NCBI GenBank assembly: GCA_010015805.1
Contig: ML978121.1
Span: 372,001-436,000, forward strand
Length of the DNA: 64,000 nt
Origin: Rhizodiscina lignyota
Lineage: Eukaryota > Ascomycota > Dothideomycetes > Aulographales > Rhizodiscinaceae
Reading direction: 5' to 3'
Under the pieces are notes generated by a model, which saw only the letters and a list, made by a program, of their open reading frames with translations, did not search any database and was not told where the DNA came from. A program made the position numbers and the translations under genes. Of this stretch, positions 46,059 through 57,752 are shown piece by piece (the stretch's first letter is position 1; every line of letters begins with the position of its first letter).

Positions 46059-47071
46059 GATACCCCACAACGACAAATGCGGGAAGCACTTTCATGTGTC
46101 AAAATTGAATTGCGCTACCTTTCTTTCTGTGCACTGACTCGAATTGATCGGACCATTTTCCTCTGTATTACTGTTTTCTCTCTTCTTCCGAATACCGGCC
46201 TCTTTGACACCCGTGTATATATAGTTAAAGAATGCAAACTGTTGTTAATTCAACACATTTATAGACGGCTCCATTAACTCAACGAATTACAGCAGTATTA
46301 AAATACAAACGTCGAGAGCGGTCCGAGGGCAAATGACTCTGAACGCAAGCCCAAGTTTGTTCGCCGTGGAGCCATGAGGGGCCCGCATTGCGTATACACG
46401 TTGCTGTGTAGCAATTGGGGGGAAGAGATATCTGTTTAAACCGTGAGATTATACAACAAAGGCTCCCCTGTCTACTCCAGATGCAGCATGTTTGAGTGCG
46501 CCTATCTGCAAAATAATTGGCCGTGTGTGATTTGGATGGAAGTTATATCTCATCTCTACCACGACCACGACCCTTATGCATCATGTGAATTCACTAAATA
46601 TGAGTTCGAGTTATAGAAGATTAATGCACGCAGAGAAGATTAGTTTTGCGTAACCAAAACAAGTACATACACAGCCAAAATTGTGCTCCTCTAGGTAAAT
46701 CATGACTCGTGTCCGTCCTTCGTCCGTGCTGTTGACCAATCAAAAAGTCTCCGCTGGAGGCGCGTTGTTCCTCCGCTCCCCTATCAAAATGCAAGGCGGA
46801 ACAGCCACAGCATGAACCGGATCGTGAAGACGAACAAAAAACTTATGATATGGGGAGGACATTGTTCCGTGGCGTCGTAACCCAGGACGTGACAGATGGT
46901 GTATATAAGGACGTGCGAGTGGTGCTGAAGGAGGACGCAGTTGGCAAGAGCAAGGAATACACTTTGAAGGCTACCAAGGGGTGGCGTTGACGCAAATTTA
47001 TATCTCGAAAACTATTTCAAGGGCTTGTATCACAGTACAAAAGGCCTGCAATTGCTTCTCAATTGATCAAC
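46059..47071. other. Intergenic region before the dehydrogenase gene
   Basis: 1.0 kb without a supported gene. A TATA-like box lies at 46912-46919. Confidence 0.45.
46912..46919 (+). promoter_or_regulatory. TATA-like box of the short-chain dehydrogenase
   Basis: TATATAAG about 155 nt upstream of the AUG at 47072; a good TATA consensus at a plausible distance. Confidence 0.4.
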
Positions 47072-48076
47072 ATGGTTCGGTCGAAGAATCTTAGTGGAGT
47101 TGCCTTCGATCCCGACGAAGATATTCCAGACCTGTCAGGAAAAGTGGTACTCGTCACTGGAGGTATGTAGTCAATTCCTTTTAGCTAATACTTCAAAGCA
47201 ATCAAGCAGCAGTAACTGATGATCATAGGCAATGCTGGTCTCGGTTATCAGACCATCAAGTACCTCCTCAAGTCGAACGCACACATCTTCATGATAAGCC
47301 GCAGCGCCCAAAAGTCCGCTGACGCCATTGCCGCGCTCAAGAAAGTCTCACCAAATGCCAACATTACCTTTCTCCAGGCGGACCTCACCTCGCTCGCATC
47401 TGTTCAGAATGCAGCAAAGGAATTTCTGTCTCGGTCTAAGCGCCTCGATATTCTCATGGCCAACGCCGGGATCATGAACGTGCCCGCTGCGCTGACCACT
47501 GATGGATATGAAATCCAGTTCGGCACGAATCACATGGGCCATGCGCTGTTGATGAAGCTGCTCCTGCCGACGATGCTCGAGACCGCGAAAGAGCCCGGCG
47601 CGGACGTGCGCATCGTCAGCCTGACATCTACAGGATTCCGCGGCGCTTCGAGCATTGACTACCAGAAGGTGAAGACAAAGATGGCCAGTTCAATCCCTGG
47701 CTACGGGTACATGGGCTACGCACAGAGCAAGCTCGCGAACATCTTGTACGTCAAGGAACTGGGCAGGCGGTTTCCGGAGATCACGTCTGTGGTTGTGCAT
47801 CCAGGTGTTGTCACCACAGACTTGGTGAATAGTAAGGGTTGGTTTGAGAAGAAGTTCATTGAGGTGATGAATCTGGGACATCTACTCACGCCGGAGGAGG
47901 GTGCTGTGAATCAGACCTGGGCGGCGGTTGGAAGGGGAGAGATCAAGCCAAAGAGCGGAGAGTATTACCTTCCAGTGGGGATAGTTGGCAAGCCGACGAA
48001 GGCGTCGAGTAATGCTGAGATGGCGAAGAAGCTGTGGGAGTGGACGGATGATGAGTTGAAGCAGTATTCGGTCTAG
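47072..48076 (+). CDS. Short-chain dehydrogenase/reductase (WWOX/retinol dehydrogenase-like)
   Basis: Exons 47072..47162 and 47229..48076; 312 aa. NAD(P)-dependent oxidoreductase acting on alcohols or ketones. The cofactor motif TGGNAGLG is at 29-36 and is split by the intron. NAG follows at the end of strand 4 (MANAGIMNVP), the catalytic Ser is in VSLTSTG, and Tyr194/Lys198 are in YAQSK. NHMGHALLM is typical of the RDH/WWOX branch. There is no signal peptide or membrane helix, so it is probably cytosolic. Substrate unknown; fungal members often sit in detoxification or secondary metabolism. Confidence 0.9.
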
Positions 48077-48367
48077 CTCATTCAATTTCCTTATTCTACA
48101 ATTCTTCCAGTTCGACTCTCGTCGGCTTAGTGGTTTAGACCCTTTTGTGTTGTTTAGAGCTTCGGGTGTGAATTGAAGTGGGTTGCGCTGCAGCCTGCGC
48201 CAAACTTCTCAAAGCTTCACTCATCTCTGCAAGCGCCCTCTTTGTAAGTGCCCCAGCCACCTTTCTCTCATTAACGTGGCTGCCTACTCGTTAATTACTC
48301 TTCTTCTGAAGCTTTCCTTCTACTTCTTACAAACTCTCCAAACCCAGACCAATCTCACGTCCACACC

Positions 48368-49129
48368 ATGACGAACAAAACAAGCAACCGCGCTCCTCGT
48401 ATTCGCGTCTCTCGACGAGCTGGAAAACGCGTTGTGATTATGCGTCGGCCTGCGAAAAGGGCCAAAGTGGCCAACCATGCTCGTCGCATCTCTCGAGGAG
48501 ATGCAAAACGCGTTGCGAAGATGCGTCGACTTGCCAAAAGGGCGCACCGTGCTCGAGTAGCACGAAAGGAAAACGGAGAAAGTCTCCAACCGCTCATCAA
48601 AGGTAAGTTTCATTGCCTCATAATTACATTACTGCCACTCACCGATATTCTGCAGGCCTTAGAACGATGGTACGGTCTACGCCCGACTAATCCGATCGTC
48701 TCCCCTCAAGAATTCCAACAATACTACTTAAAGATCATTCAAGAATATCTAGGCAGGTCAAGAACCGGCGGTCAAGATGCCTCGCAAGGCAGCCAGAGCC
48801 TATCTGGCTCATGTGGTCGACGTCCTCGAAGGTCAGTGATGCCCCATGAAAGAGCTAGTTCTCGCGAGCGGATGAGACCTGCAACAGCGCCTCTCTTCTC
48901 GGACGACGAGAAGCAACTCTTCAAAGTCAAGGCTGGCAAGCTACTCCCAGATAGCCTTCAATGTACACTCGGCAAGGTGGCGAAACTTCTTGGGAGTGCT
49001 GAAAGGCGACTTAATAGAGTGGTTCTGTGGACTGTTCGCTCGCCGGAAACTAGCTCCTTCGTATATTCGTGTTTCCTTGACAAGATACTGACAGATCTAC
49101 AGCGGAAAATCTCGCTTACCAGCGAATGA
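48368..49129 (+). CDS. Orphan protein with Arg/Lys-rich internal repeat
   Basis: Preferred model: exons 48368..48602 and 48663..49129; 233 aa. The N-terminal 65 residues are extremely basic and built from two copies of a 27-residue unit (DNA copies at 48404-48484 and 48485-48556), recalling histone H1-like or nucleolar proteins. The second exon encodes a neutral part (NPIVSPQEFQQYYLKIIQEY) and a helical C-terminus (SDDEKQLFKVKAGKLLPD). The donor GTAAGT at 48603 faces two acceptors seven bases apart: CAG at 48655 gives a frame shift and an 89-aa protein; TTAG at 48662 keeps the frame. Without splicing the frame is open for 253 aa. Family not recognised; nucleic-acid binding is inferred from charge only. 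Confidence 0.5.
   Translation: MTNKTSNRAPRIRVSRRAGKRVVIMRRPAKRAKVANHARRISRGDAKRVAKMRRLAKRAHRARVARKENGESLQPLIKGKFHCLIITLLPLTDILQALERWYGLRPTNPIVSPQEFQQYYLKIIQEYLGRSRTGGQDASQGSQSLSGSCGRRPRRSVMPHERASSRERMRPATAPLFSDDEKQLFKVKAGKLLPDSLQCTLGKVAKLLGSAERRLNRVVLWTVRSPETSSFVYSCFLDKILTDLQRKISLTSE
48404..48556 (+). repeat. Two-copy 81-nt coding tandem repeat
   Basis: CGCGTCTCTCGACGAG at 48404 recurs as CGCATCTCTCGAGGAG at 48485. Copies are about three-quarters identical at DNA level, the second lacking nine bases near its end, and in the same frame. They encode the basic repeats of the surrounding gene. Confidence 0.7.
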
Positions 49130-49269
49130 AGGGCGGTAGAAGAAGGGCGCGATGCATGAGCAATATTCTGGTCGGGGGTGTCGCTAATGGGACTGGGCGC
49201 GCATGTACGATAGGACAAGTACACCATACATGCTTTCCATGGATTTGGCGGAAATGATAAAAGATTGCG

Positions 49270-50757
49270 TCAAGCACTTTCATTAGCCCGTGCCCTCTTC
49301 TCTTCTTTTCTTGCGTAGAGACTAGCCGCCAATATCGCAAAGCCACCAACAACGAGGCACGTGCCGCCCCATATCTGGGTATACAAATAACGTCCATTAT
49401 CCTCCTGAATGAGTGTTCCGGCGAGAGGTGGCCCGGTAAGTGAGGGAATGCTCGCCACTGTCAACACCATCCCGACCCTGACACCAATCTTCTGGAGATC
49501 CTTCGTCAGGCTGGCCAGCGCAGCCGCGAACAGACCTTGGAGGCCGGCACCGAAAAAGCCGTAGACAGCACTGAAGGCAATTATGCCGCCGAGGTCGTGA
49601 ACAGCGATCCAAGAATACATGATAATGCCGGAGGATATTGAGAGGATGAGGAACATGTTGACGGGCCCAAGGATTAGGGGGAAGCGGTCTGCAATGATAG
49701 CAGGGACGATGCGACCAATCACAGAAACACCGTTCATGAGGTACAGGATCGAGAGGGAGGTCTTAGCATTGACGTGGATGATGTTCGTTGCATATTGATT
49801 CACCTATGAGGAGTTAGTTCGACGGTCTCGCAGGATGCTCGTTATGCCAGTGTGGTAGACAAAACTTACGTAGAAGAAGGCAAAATATACAGCCCATAGG
49901 ATGAGAAATGCGCCGGCCACAAATAGAGAATATGAAGTCTCTTTGAATGCCGCAAGTTCTAGGAAGGGGCCACCTTCTCTCGGTGGAATCCTCGTCCTGG
50001 TTAGAACAAGCACGATGGCGAAGAATCCGGTCACCATGAAGCCGATGACGCGTACTGTCCATCCAAATCCAAGGGTCGGACCCAATTGTTGTGCGATGAC
50101 GATCCAGACCATGCCGCCGACACTTGTGCCGCATAACATCAATGCGATCGCGAAAGATCTACTCTTCAGAAACCAAGTCGATATCAAACTGATATGCGTC
50201 GGCCACAGTAGAGTAGCAGCCATGCCTCCGCAGATTCCTTGAGCCAAAAAAGCCTGCCAGTATTCCTTCGCCACACTCGTCGTAAATATCCCCACGATCT
50301 GAAAGAGGAAACCCGCAATCAACAAATGCCGGTAGTATCCAGCATCGAACAGACGTCCGGAAAACGTCGCACCGAAACAGAGCAAGAAGATTTGCACACC
50401 GACAATCCACGACACGTCGGAGACCGATTTGTGGAATGTCTCGATATAGTGTGCTTGGAAGTAACCGAAACTATTGATATAACCCCATGTTGTCCAGAGT
50501 ACAAGGTGGCCGGCGAAAACTTGGCTCCAAGCTTGTACACCGCCATCTGGAGGCGGGCCAGAGGAGACGATATCTCGGTGGGGTTGGAGCAGCCGCCATC
50601 TATGGGCCTTTTGTTGCTCTGTATCGGTAGTCGGGGCCGCAGTCGAAGCCAAATGATCCTTTTCCCTTGATAGAACGCCTTGCTCTTGATGTATTTGAAC
50701 TTCTTCTTCTCTGATCGGCTCCGCAGCCGCAACAGCTTCTGCAACAGACAGAGACAT
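49270..50757 (-). CDS. MFS transporter, monocarboxylate-porter-like
   Basis: Exons complement(49270..49803, 49870..50757); 473 aa. The cytosolic N-tail (about 1-70) ends with GPPPDGGVQAWSQVFAGH, the entry motif of fungal monocarboxylate-porter (MCT) proteins. Twelve helices are expected, with the usual central break after helix 6. The intron joins FFYV to NQYATNIIH in frame. Fungal MCT-like proteins carry carboxylates, riboflavin or secondary metabolites, so the substrate is open. The start at 50757 is the first good AUG; the frame runs 59 codons further upstream without an AUG. Transcribed divergently from the next MFS gene. Confidence 0.87.
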
Positions 50758-51824
50758 GACGAAAAAAAAGAGGAGCGGGAAACTTGATGTAAGGTCAAGG
50801 GAACCGGCTGTCGGAGGCCTATATACTGACCATTCTTCACACCGAAATCCACTAACATCTACTTTAGCGCATGTTGACTCAAAATAATCATGGGGGAAAT
50901 GCAGGTTCGAGTGTAGCGCGTCGAACAACGGCACCGATAGCCGTGTTCTATCCTTAATGGATGGAAGCGCGAGACTCTGCGGTCTACGATTGGTTCGAAT
51001 GCTGAGAATTTGGTTAATATTTGATCATTCTTCGATCATGGACTAGTGAAGAACTTTGCGGAGGTAACCCGTAAAATACTCCTGTCGGAATACTCTACCC
51101 CTAACCCTACGGAGTACCTTTCGCGCTATCCATCTATTACGATCTACTCGGAACGGGTCTTACCTAATTCGGGATACAGCATTTTTGCTGGTCCTTCGTT
51201 TTCTGGTAGAACTCCTCATTTCAGTGCAGACCGCTCCACATCTATCACCATCATATTCCCGCAAGAGGCTGTTGCAGGTATCGAGTGGATATATATGTAG
51301 GCTGATTTCCTCTCACGCGAGCCGCGGAGAAGTAACTAACCAAGTCCTTACCTGCGCTTACTTGTTTGTACAGGGCATGTGGCGAGTTTTCCGCTCCGAT
51401 CATGACCAAAGCAATAAACTCCTGCGAGCATCTGGTCGGATCCACACAAACTGCCATCATTCTCTACCGCGTGTGGCGGCTCTGAGTAGCCGTGGACCAC
51501 TGCAGCCACCATGCCAAATTCAGGGTGCGTCATTGCCAGATCCATTATAAACGTCCCACAGTAACGATCCCCGCGCGTTGAAACCTCCCCGACGCGGAAT
51601 GTGGAGTAGCGCCAACTACCCCGGAGGCTTACGACCATCTACCATTGGCTTCGGATGATCACAGGGGATCAACTTGAACTCTGCCCCATGAGGCGCAAGG
51701 TTGAAGATGCTCGGTGTTCATTCCGTTTCATCATTTCATAGCAATGTTTAATAACCTGTCGTGCTCTGATCTCTCTGTTCTCCTCGTCACGGTCTCAAAT
51801 TTCGTTGCCAAAATCCAGTAAATC
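50758..51824. promoter_or_regulatory. Shared promoter region of the two divergent MFS genes
   Basis: 1.07 kb between divergent start codons. No supported gene; a short CCCTAACCCTA stretch near 51099 looks telomere-like but is a single instance. Co-regulation of the two transporters is possible but not shown. Confidence 0.4.
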
Positions 51825-53405
51825 ATGGAGAAGAATATCGAGAGCGGTGTTGCCCATGATGAGACTGTCGCTGTTAGTTTATTGACATCACTACTTTCTC
51901 TTGACTTTGGGCTAACGTATTAATAGAAGGAGGAACATGAAATTGCACCGTCGCCGGTTTCGAGCGAGCTCGACTACGAATATCTGACAGACAAGACGCT
52001 TAATAAAAGTATAGTCAAAAAGATCGACCTCAGAGTCCTCCCGCTCTGCTGCTGGATCTATCTTTTGAATTACCTTGACCGTGGTAATGTCGGTAATGCG
52101 AAGGTTCTCAACCAGGAGACTGGCGATGATCTGCTTCAGCAGACGCACATGTCGGCCACAGGTTACGCTGTTGCTGTCAGCTTGTTCTCGGTCGCGTATA
52201 CTATATTCGAGGTGCCTTCGAATATGGTCATGAAACGTTGGGTGAGGCCGAGTCTCTGGCTTGGATTCCTGCTCTTTGGCTGGGGTGTCCTGACAATGGG
52301 CTTCGCGGGTGTGCATAACTATGCCACAGTCGTTGTCTTGAGATTCCTCATTGGTGCTTTTGAGGCCGGTTTTTTCCCTGGTAAGAATCTCCTCCAGCCA
52401 AAATACGCATAATCTAACTTGTGTGCTTCCCGTAAAGGCATAGTGTACTTCATAACCATGTGGTATCGTGTTCAAGAGCGTTCATTAAGAATTGCGTTTG
52501 TGGTCGCGCACGCCAACCTTGCTGGAGCCTTCGGTGGTGCTATCGCATACGGCTTTGGCGAGATCAATGGCAGCAACGGCCTCCAGGGCTTCAGATGGCT
52601 CTTCATTGTTGAGGGCTTGATCACAGCACTCTGCTGCCTCCTTGTCATCCTCTTCCTGCCAGACTATCCGTCCCGCGCCCGTTGGCTGACCGAAGATGAC
52701 AAGAAATACGCCGAAGATCGTCTCAAGATTCACGGAGGAGGCTATACAAAGACACATGCAACTTGGAAAGAAATCCGCGAGACTTGCTTCAGCCCAAGAA
52801 TGCTGTTGCATTACCTTATTTACATCCTGGACTGCGTCCCGCTCGGCAGCTTCACATTCTTCACTCCCACCCTGGTCACCGGGCTTGGCTATAAATCACT
52901 AGAAGCTCAACTGCTCACCATTCCGCCTTGGGTCTGCGGGTACACCATGGCTCTTGTCCTCTCCTTCAGTGCCGACCATTTCAACGCGAGAGGGTGGCAT
53001 GTTGCTATTGGCTCCGTCCTTGGTGGCGCGGGTTGGCTAACTGCCGCTGCCCTCCCACACGACATGTACACAGCTCGCTATGGTGCACTCGTTCTAGCAG
53101 CATGTGGCGCGTTCCCAGTCTCGGCACCGCTATCAGCTTGGGTCACGTGCAACGTCCCGAGTCTGACCACTATGTTCATCGCAACGGCATTGAATAACAG
53201 CTGCGCTGGAGTTAGCCAGGTTATCGCCCAGTGGATCTGGAAGCCAGACGAGGCGGCTATCGGGTACCCGACTGGCAACTACATGTGTGCAGGGTGCAGT
53301 TTCGCAGTTGCTATACTGTCTGTTGTGTTAAGGTTGTGGTATGGACGCATGAACAAGCATGGTGTTCCAGATGCGAGCGGCAACAAGAGAGAGTGGCTTC
53401 TGTGA
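51825..53405 (+). CDS. MFS transporter, allantoate-permease/ACS family
   Basis: Exons 51825..51872, 51927..52380, 52438..53405; 489 aa. The anion:cation symporter family (yeast Dal5, Tna1, Seo1) imports organic anions such as allantoate, nicotinate or small peptides. Helix 1 has the family signature KIDLRVLPLCCWIYLLNYLDR followed by GNVGNAKVL. Helix 4-5 is VVLRFLIGAFEAGFFPG with the intron in the Gly codon, and LPDYPSRARWLTEDDK leads the central loop. The C-tail is short. No nearby catabolic gene points to a particular substrate. Confidence 0.9.
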
Positions 53406-53460
53406 GAGGAAACACAGCTGCGAAATGCAGGTGGAGAGCGTCTCGAGCTATATCTTAGAC

Positions 53461-53608
53461 TTAGAGCGATAGACTTCAGAGCGATAGACTTCAGAGCGAT
53501 AGACTTAGAGCGATAGACTTCAGAGCGATAGACTTCAGAGCGATAGACTTAGAGCGATGAACTTTAGAGCGATAGACTCAGAGAGATGGACTTAGAGCGA
53601 TGGACTTA
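53461..53608. repeat. 15-bp minisatellite
   Basis: About ten head-to-tail copies of AGAGCGATAGACTTC, alternating 14- and 15-nt units, with the distal copies degraded (for example AGAGAGATGGACTT). It lies about 55 nt after the stop of the allantoate-type permease, probably within its 3' UTR, between convergent genes. The rest of 53406-53965 shows nothing else. Confidence 0.9.
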
Positions 53609-53965
53609 AGCAGCAAGGGTATCTCGTGGATTGCTAGATGAAAGCTTTGTAGCTATGAGACCTCAGAAGAATCAGTAGACGGAATAAGAATGTAAAGGAG
53701 CAGTATCATCTGTTATTAATAATGAACCGCCAAAAATTATGTTCCTGGCAAATAATTTACGGTGCCACCGAGTCGAAGGTATACGGAGTTCGCTCGTCCG
53801 TCGGTGCTCTTTTGCCTCGGAATGGAAAGTAGAATGAAGGCCGGAAAGTCTAGTATATGCATGTAAAGATTAGAACCTTCCTGCAAATGTAGCAGGCATA
53901 GCACTCTTATAACTTTGCTCAATTGATCAAATCGCGTTCAAATCATGTCAAATGTCCAAATCTGT

Positions 53966-55358
53966 TCACTCCCGACCCACGACTCTCCTTTCAAAATCCT
54001 CACCGACCCGCACCCCATCCACCACTTCAACTCCCTTGCCGAGTCCAACCATATCTCCGCTCTGCCACCATTTCCCATCTCGCTTCTCCTCTTTTTCTTC
54101 GCCCATCTCATCTTCCGTATCGACCAGTCCTCCCAAGCCACCTCCGTCTCCGCCAACAATAACCACCACCTGTCCAACCCAGCCTTTGATTTGCTCAACA
54201 ACATCGCCATGCGAGCCAGATAATGATTCAACGATGTAGACCATGTCCGGTGCAAGATGTCTCAGCATATGAACGCAGCCAGTTTGTGTCGTGAATGGCA
54301 TCATCATCGTAGGCTTCGATACTAATTGAAGGGCCTCCTGCTGCAACCGGTCGAATAAAGCCTGACTAGCCTCAACGTCTCTGGCAGACAACGCTGGTGT
54401 ATGGGTACCTGGGTCGAGATGAGTGAGCTCTTCACCTGGCGTTTGTGCAGGTGTCGAGAGCGCAGAGTATGAGGAAGAGAGGGAGACTGGATTGTCCTTT
54501 CCCCCTTGGGAGGAGAGCGACGGCGCGTAGATGAGGACGAAGAGGTTAGTAGTGGCAGGATCAACCGGTGGGAGGTGCGAGAGAACAGACTGTATCTTAA
54601 TTAGCGGATGGAATGGGTAAAAATGTGGCGCATGAAAAGCGTACGGCGTGCTCTTTTAGATATCCTTGATCATCCTCTTGCAAATGGTCTAATGTAGTTT
54701 CCGCAGAGACGACGATTACCACAGACCTCTTCCTCGCACCTGTTGGGAGGCTCCTTTGCTGCGGTGGCAGTGCGCCACTCATCGTCCTGCGCACATCCGC
54801 CTCCTCGCTCCATCGCTCGTGGTCGCCGAAATCATCTTTTTCCTCTTCTCTAATAGAGCTCAGTGCGCCGCCCATTACAGCTCCTGCAGCAGCAACTCCA
54901 GCTGCTACTTTCTTGCTCGCGATATCGAATGCTTGCTGCGGCGACGGCGTTCGTCTGATTGCCCCCTGTACCCGACCGAGAATCGTATCGTCCTCTCCTC
55001 TCTCCTCTCTCTCAATCTTCTCCTCGTATCTCCTCCTCTCATCATAGTCCCCCGTCACGCCAGCAGACACGGATGTCTGTTCCGCGCCGACTGCTCCATC
55101 ATATCCCGCCCCTGCACCAGCTGGTCCGCCGGGGCCTCGTCCCTCATAGTACTGCTCCCTTCCGTAGTCAAGGTGTTCATCGCTGCTGCTTGCATCATCA
55201 TCGTGCTCAGAGCGCTCGCTCCATATCCACGCGACGACACCCGCAGTTGCGAGTGTGACGGTCAGTGCGAGAGGGACCCAGTATCCGAATGTTGTGCGGC
55301 GCGTAGAGCGCGTCGTAGAGCTGGCGCGGCGGTCATAGCGATCGTAGGAGAATGACAT
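53966..55358 (-). CDS. PEX22: Pex22-like peroxisomal membrane protein
   Basis: Exons complement(53966..54589, 54645..55358); 445 aa. Pex22 anchors the ubiquitin-conjugating enzyme Pex4 at the peroxisome for Pex5 recycling. An N-terminal basic tract (MSFSYDRYDRRASSTTRSTR) precedes one membrane helix (YWVPLALTVTLATAGVVAWIW, about 26-46), the topology of Pex22. A low-complexity acidic/Gly linker (about 50-220) follows, then a folded domain starting SLPTGARKRSVVIVVSAETT and running through the intron into LSHLPPVDPATTNLFVLIYAPS, an alternating strand/helix pattern expected of the Pex4-binding domain. Overall similarity to yeast Pex22 is low, so the name rests on topology and the fungal N-terminus. 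The AUG at 55358 is preferred; the frame continues upstream without an AUG. Confidence 0.6.
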
Positions 55359-55889
55359 TCTTGGATATTTTTGGAGTTTACATCCTCTTGCGGGGTATAC
55401 GGGCAATTCGAGCGGTTTTTTCAGGATCCTGTCGCGAGCAGGAGTAGTATTCGAAGGCTGGCGTCGAGGTGGCTGGTGGTCTGCTTGTTGACGTGGGGAA
55501 ACAGCTCAGCTAGCTGCGGAAGCTTGTGATGAGCAGGGATCTTGCATTTACGCTCATACAGGGCGCAGCCTCCCGCTCCAGGTGCTAGACGTACCGATAT
55601 TCGGGTACGTTCTACCGATGCTAGGGGGATCAAGCACCCAGGCCGTGCATGACTCAATCAATGTCGAATGCCATACACATTTTCTCTGATGCGTGACACA
55701 ACATTTTTGAGCTTCACAACTACTCAAATATCGGGTCGCTCCATGGAAATTCACGTTCAAAAGATATAACAGATGATGTTTTGAATCTATCCCATTGCAT
55801 ATCGCGCGCCTGCAAGAGTCGGACGTCTATATTCGCGGGTGACGCCTCTTCCCTAACCTCACGAGAGCAAGCGCGAGCTCCTCAAGAAG
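55359..55889. promoter_or_regulatory. Divergent promoter region of the Pex22-like gene and GCD1
   Basis: 531 nt between divergent start codons. No distinct motif is claimed. Confidence 0.4.
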
Positions 55890-57752
55890 ATGCCTCACGC
55901 AACCGTGCCATCCCCAGGCTTCCAGGCCTTCATACTATGTGGGCCTGGAGTATCACTCAACACGTTCACCTCGAATCCGAAGGATTTCCCAAAAGCTCTC
56001 GTGCCAATCGCAAACCGGCCCATGGTATGGTATCCATTGGAATGGTGCTATCGCATGGGCGTAACAAGTACGTGAATCCATTAAAGTGCTGTACAGGAAC
56101 TCCTACTTACAGATTGAGTTCGTAGACATTCAACTCATCACACCACCCGAATCTGCGCCTGCTCTCGAAGCAGCACTATCACAAAACCCCCACCTTACGT
56201 CGCTGCCCGCACCGAAGCCAGATGTTCTTGCGCCTGAGGACCTTACACAGACTACGGGCACGGGTGAGATATTCAGATTACCAGAAGTGCAAGAGGCAAT
56301 CACAGGAGACTTCATAGTTCTTCCTTGCGATCTGATTTGTGAGCTCGATGGTTCTGAGCTCGCAGAAGCATGGATGATCCAGGAGGGCGGCCTTGGAGCA
56401 GCATCCGGCGGCATAGACGATGACGGCGTGCCTATTCGTATGGGCATTGGTGGTGAGAAGAGTGGACGAAGAGGCGGTCTGGGTGTATGGTACGAGACGA
56501 AAGGCGAGGGTGCCGTGAAGGGTCAAGAGACGGATTTCATTGCGACTACACCATTACCGGCATCAACGGCACCTACTCCAACTGGCTCTTTGAGACCAGA
56601 CATATCGAAACTAGCATACGCAATGCCTACAGATACGTTGAAGGACATCTCGGAGGAGAAGAAGGGATTCCCGATACGGCACGCATTGCTAAAGAAGCAT
56701 GGGAGAATCAAGATGCTAATGACTCATCGGGATGCCCATATCTACCTCTTTCCATATTGGGTGGCTCAGATGATGGCGCATAATGACAAGTTTGACAGCT
56801 TGTCGGAGGACGTGGTTGGGTGGTGGGCAAAGGCAGGCTGGCAAGACGGTCTTGGGGAAAAATTAGGATTACGAGGCATCCTACAAAGCTCCGGCAATAA
56901 GGAAATCAACGATTCGACTAATTCGAATGAACTGGACGACGAGGTTGACGTTGCTGCATTGAGCACCACCCAGTCAAAGCCATACACGAATGGCGAAAGG
57001 ACACATACTACAAAACTTGCATCGCGGGCGCAAGACTCGTCAATCGACTCACTCACGATCGAGCCGCCCCTCCAAATACCACCAATATTGGCCTATGTCC
57101 AGCCATCAGATCCATCATTGCCGTTCATCCGCCGTGTTGACACCGCTACTCTTCTACTTAGCATTTCGCTCCGCCTCGCAAAGTTACCATCAATGGAAGA
57201 TGCGAAAAGGGACAATAAAAGTCCTTCACCGTTAGCACACGCAGCCAAAATAGCCCATCCAGATGCGTTACCAAAGCAAGGCCGTGTGGAGGCTGAGAAT
57301 AGCTTGTTAGCAGAGAACGTCCAGGTTGGCGAGAGAGCGACGATCAAGGAGTCCGTTGTTGGGACTGGATGCACGATCGGAAGTGGCGCACTTCTACAAA
57401 GGTGTCTACTGATGGAAGGTGCAATCGTCGGTGAGAACTGCAGACTGAGTGATTGCATCTTGGGACGCAGGTGTAAGATTACGGGCGGTCCGAGGATGGA
57501 CGAAGAGAAGACCGATCTGAGGAACTGCGAGGTGCAGGAGGGCAATGTTGTGCCATGGGGAAGTGAGTCAACTACTTTTGCTTGAGCTTCACAGGCAATC
57601 AGTATGCTAACCTCATCTTAGCCGACGCGAAGAACGAGAAGTTCATGGTGTTTGAGGGTTTGAGTGATGAAGAACCGTCTAGCGATGATGATGCGCAAGC
57701 CGTGCTAGACGACCTGGATGGTGACGGACAAATGCCAATCAGTGAGCGCTAA
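55890..57752 (+). CDS. GCD1: Translation initiation factor eIF2B subunit gamma
   Basis: Exons 55890..56067, 56126..57562, 57622..57752; 581 aa. Gamma and epsilon form the catalytic heterodimer of eIF2B, the GDP/GTP exchange factor for eIF2 and target of the general amino-acid control pathway. The N-terminal nucleotidyltransferase-like domain has FILCGPGVSLNTF and FPKALVPIANRPMVWYPLEW. GDFIVLPCDLICELDG follows. The C-terminal left-handed beta-helix shows hexapeptide repeats (VQVGERATIKESVVG, CTIGSGALLQRCLLM, AIVGENCRLSDCILG). An acidic tail (EEPSSDDDAQAVLDDLDGDG) closes the protein. The acceptor of intron 1 (56125) is fixed by the conserved NIQLITPPES. A Ser/Asn-rich loop (about 325-390) is an insertion relative to yeast. 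Confidence 0.9.

Noticed and set aside
50758-50934. N-terminal extension of the MCT-like transporter by 59 codons
   Set aside because: No AUG in the extension; the AUG at 50757 gives a normal cytosolic tail.
51099-51113. CCCTAACCCTA, telomere-like
   Set aside because: Only two units in a single place; not an interstitial telomere tract.
53461-53608. Regular short repeats considered as a CRISPR-like array
   Set aside because: No spacers; units are contiguous in a eukaryotic genome, so it is a minisatellite.
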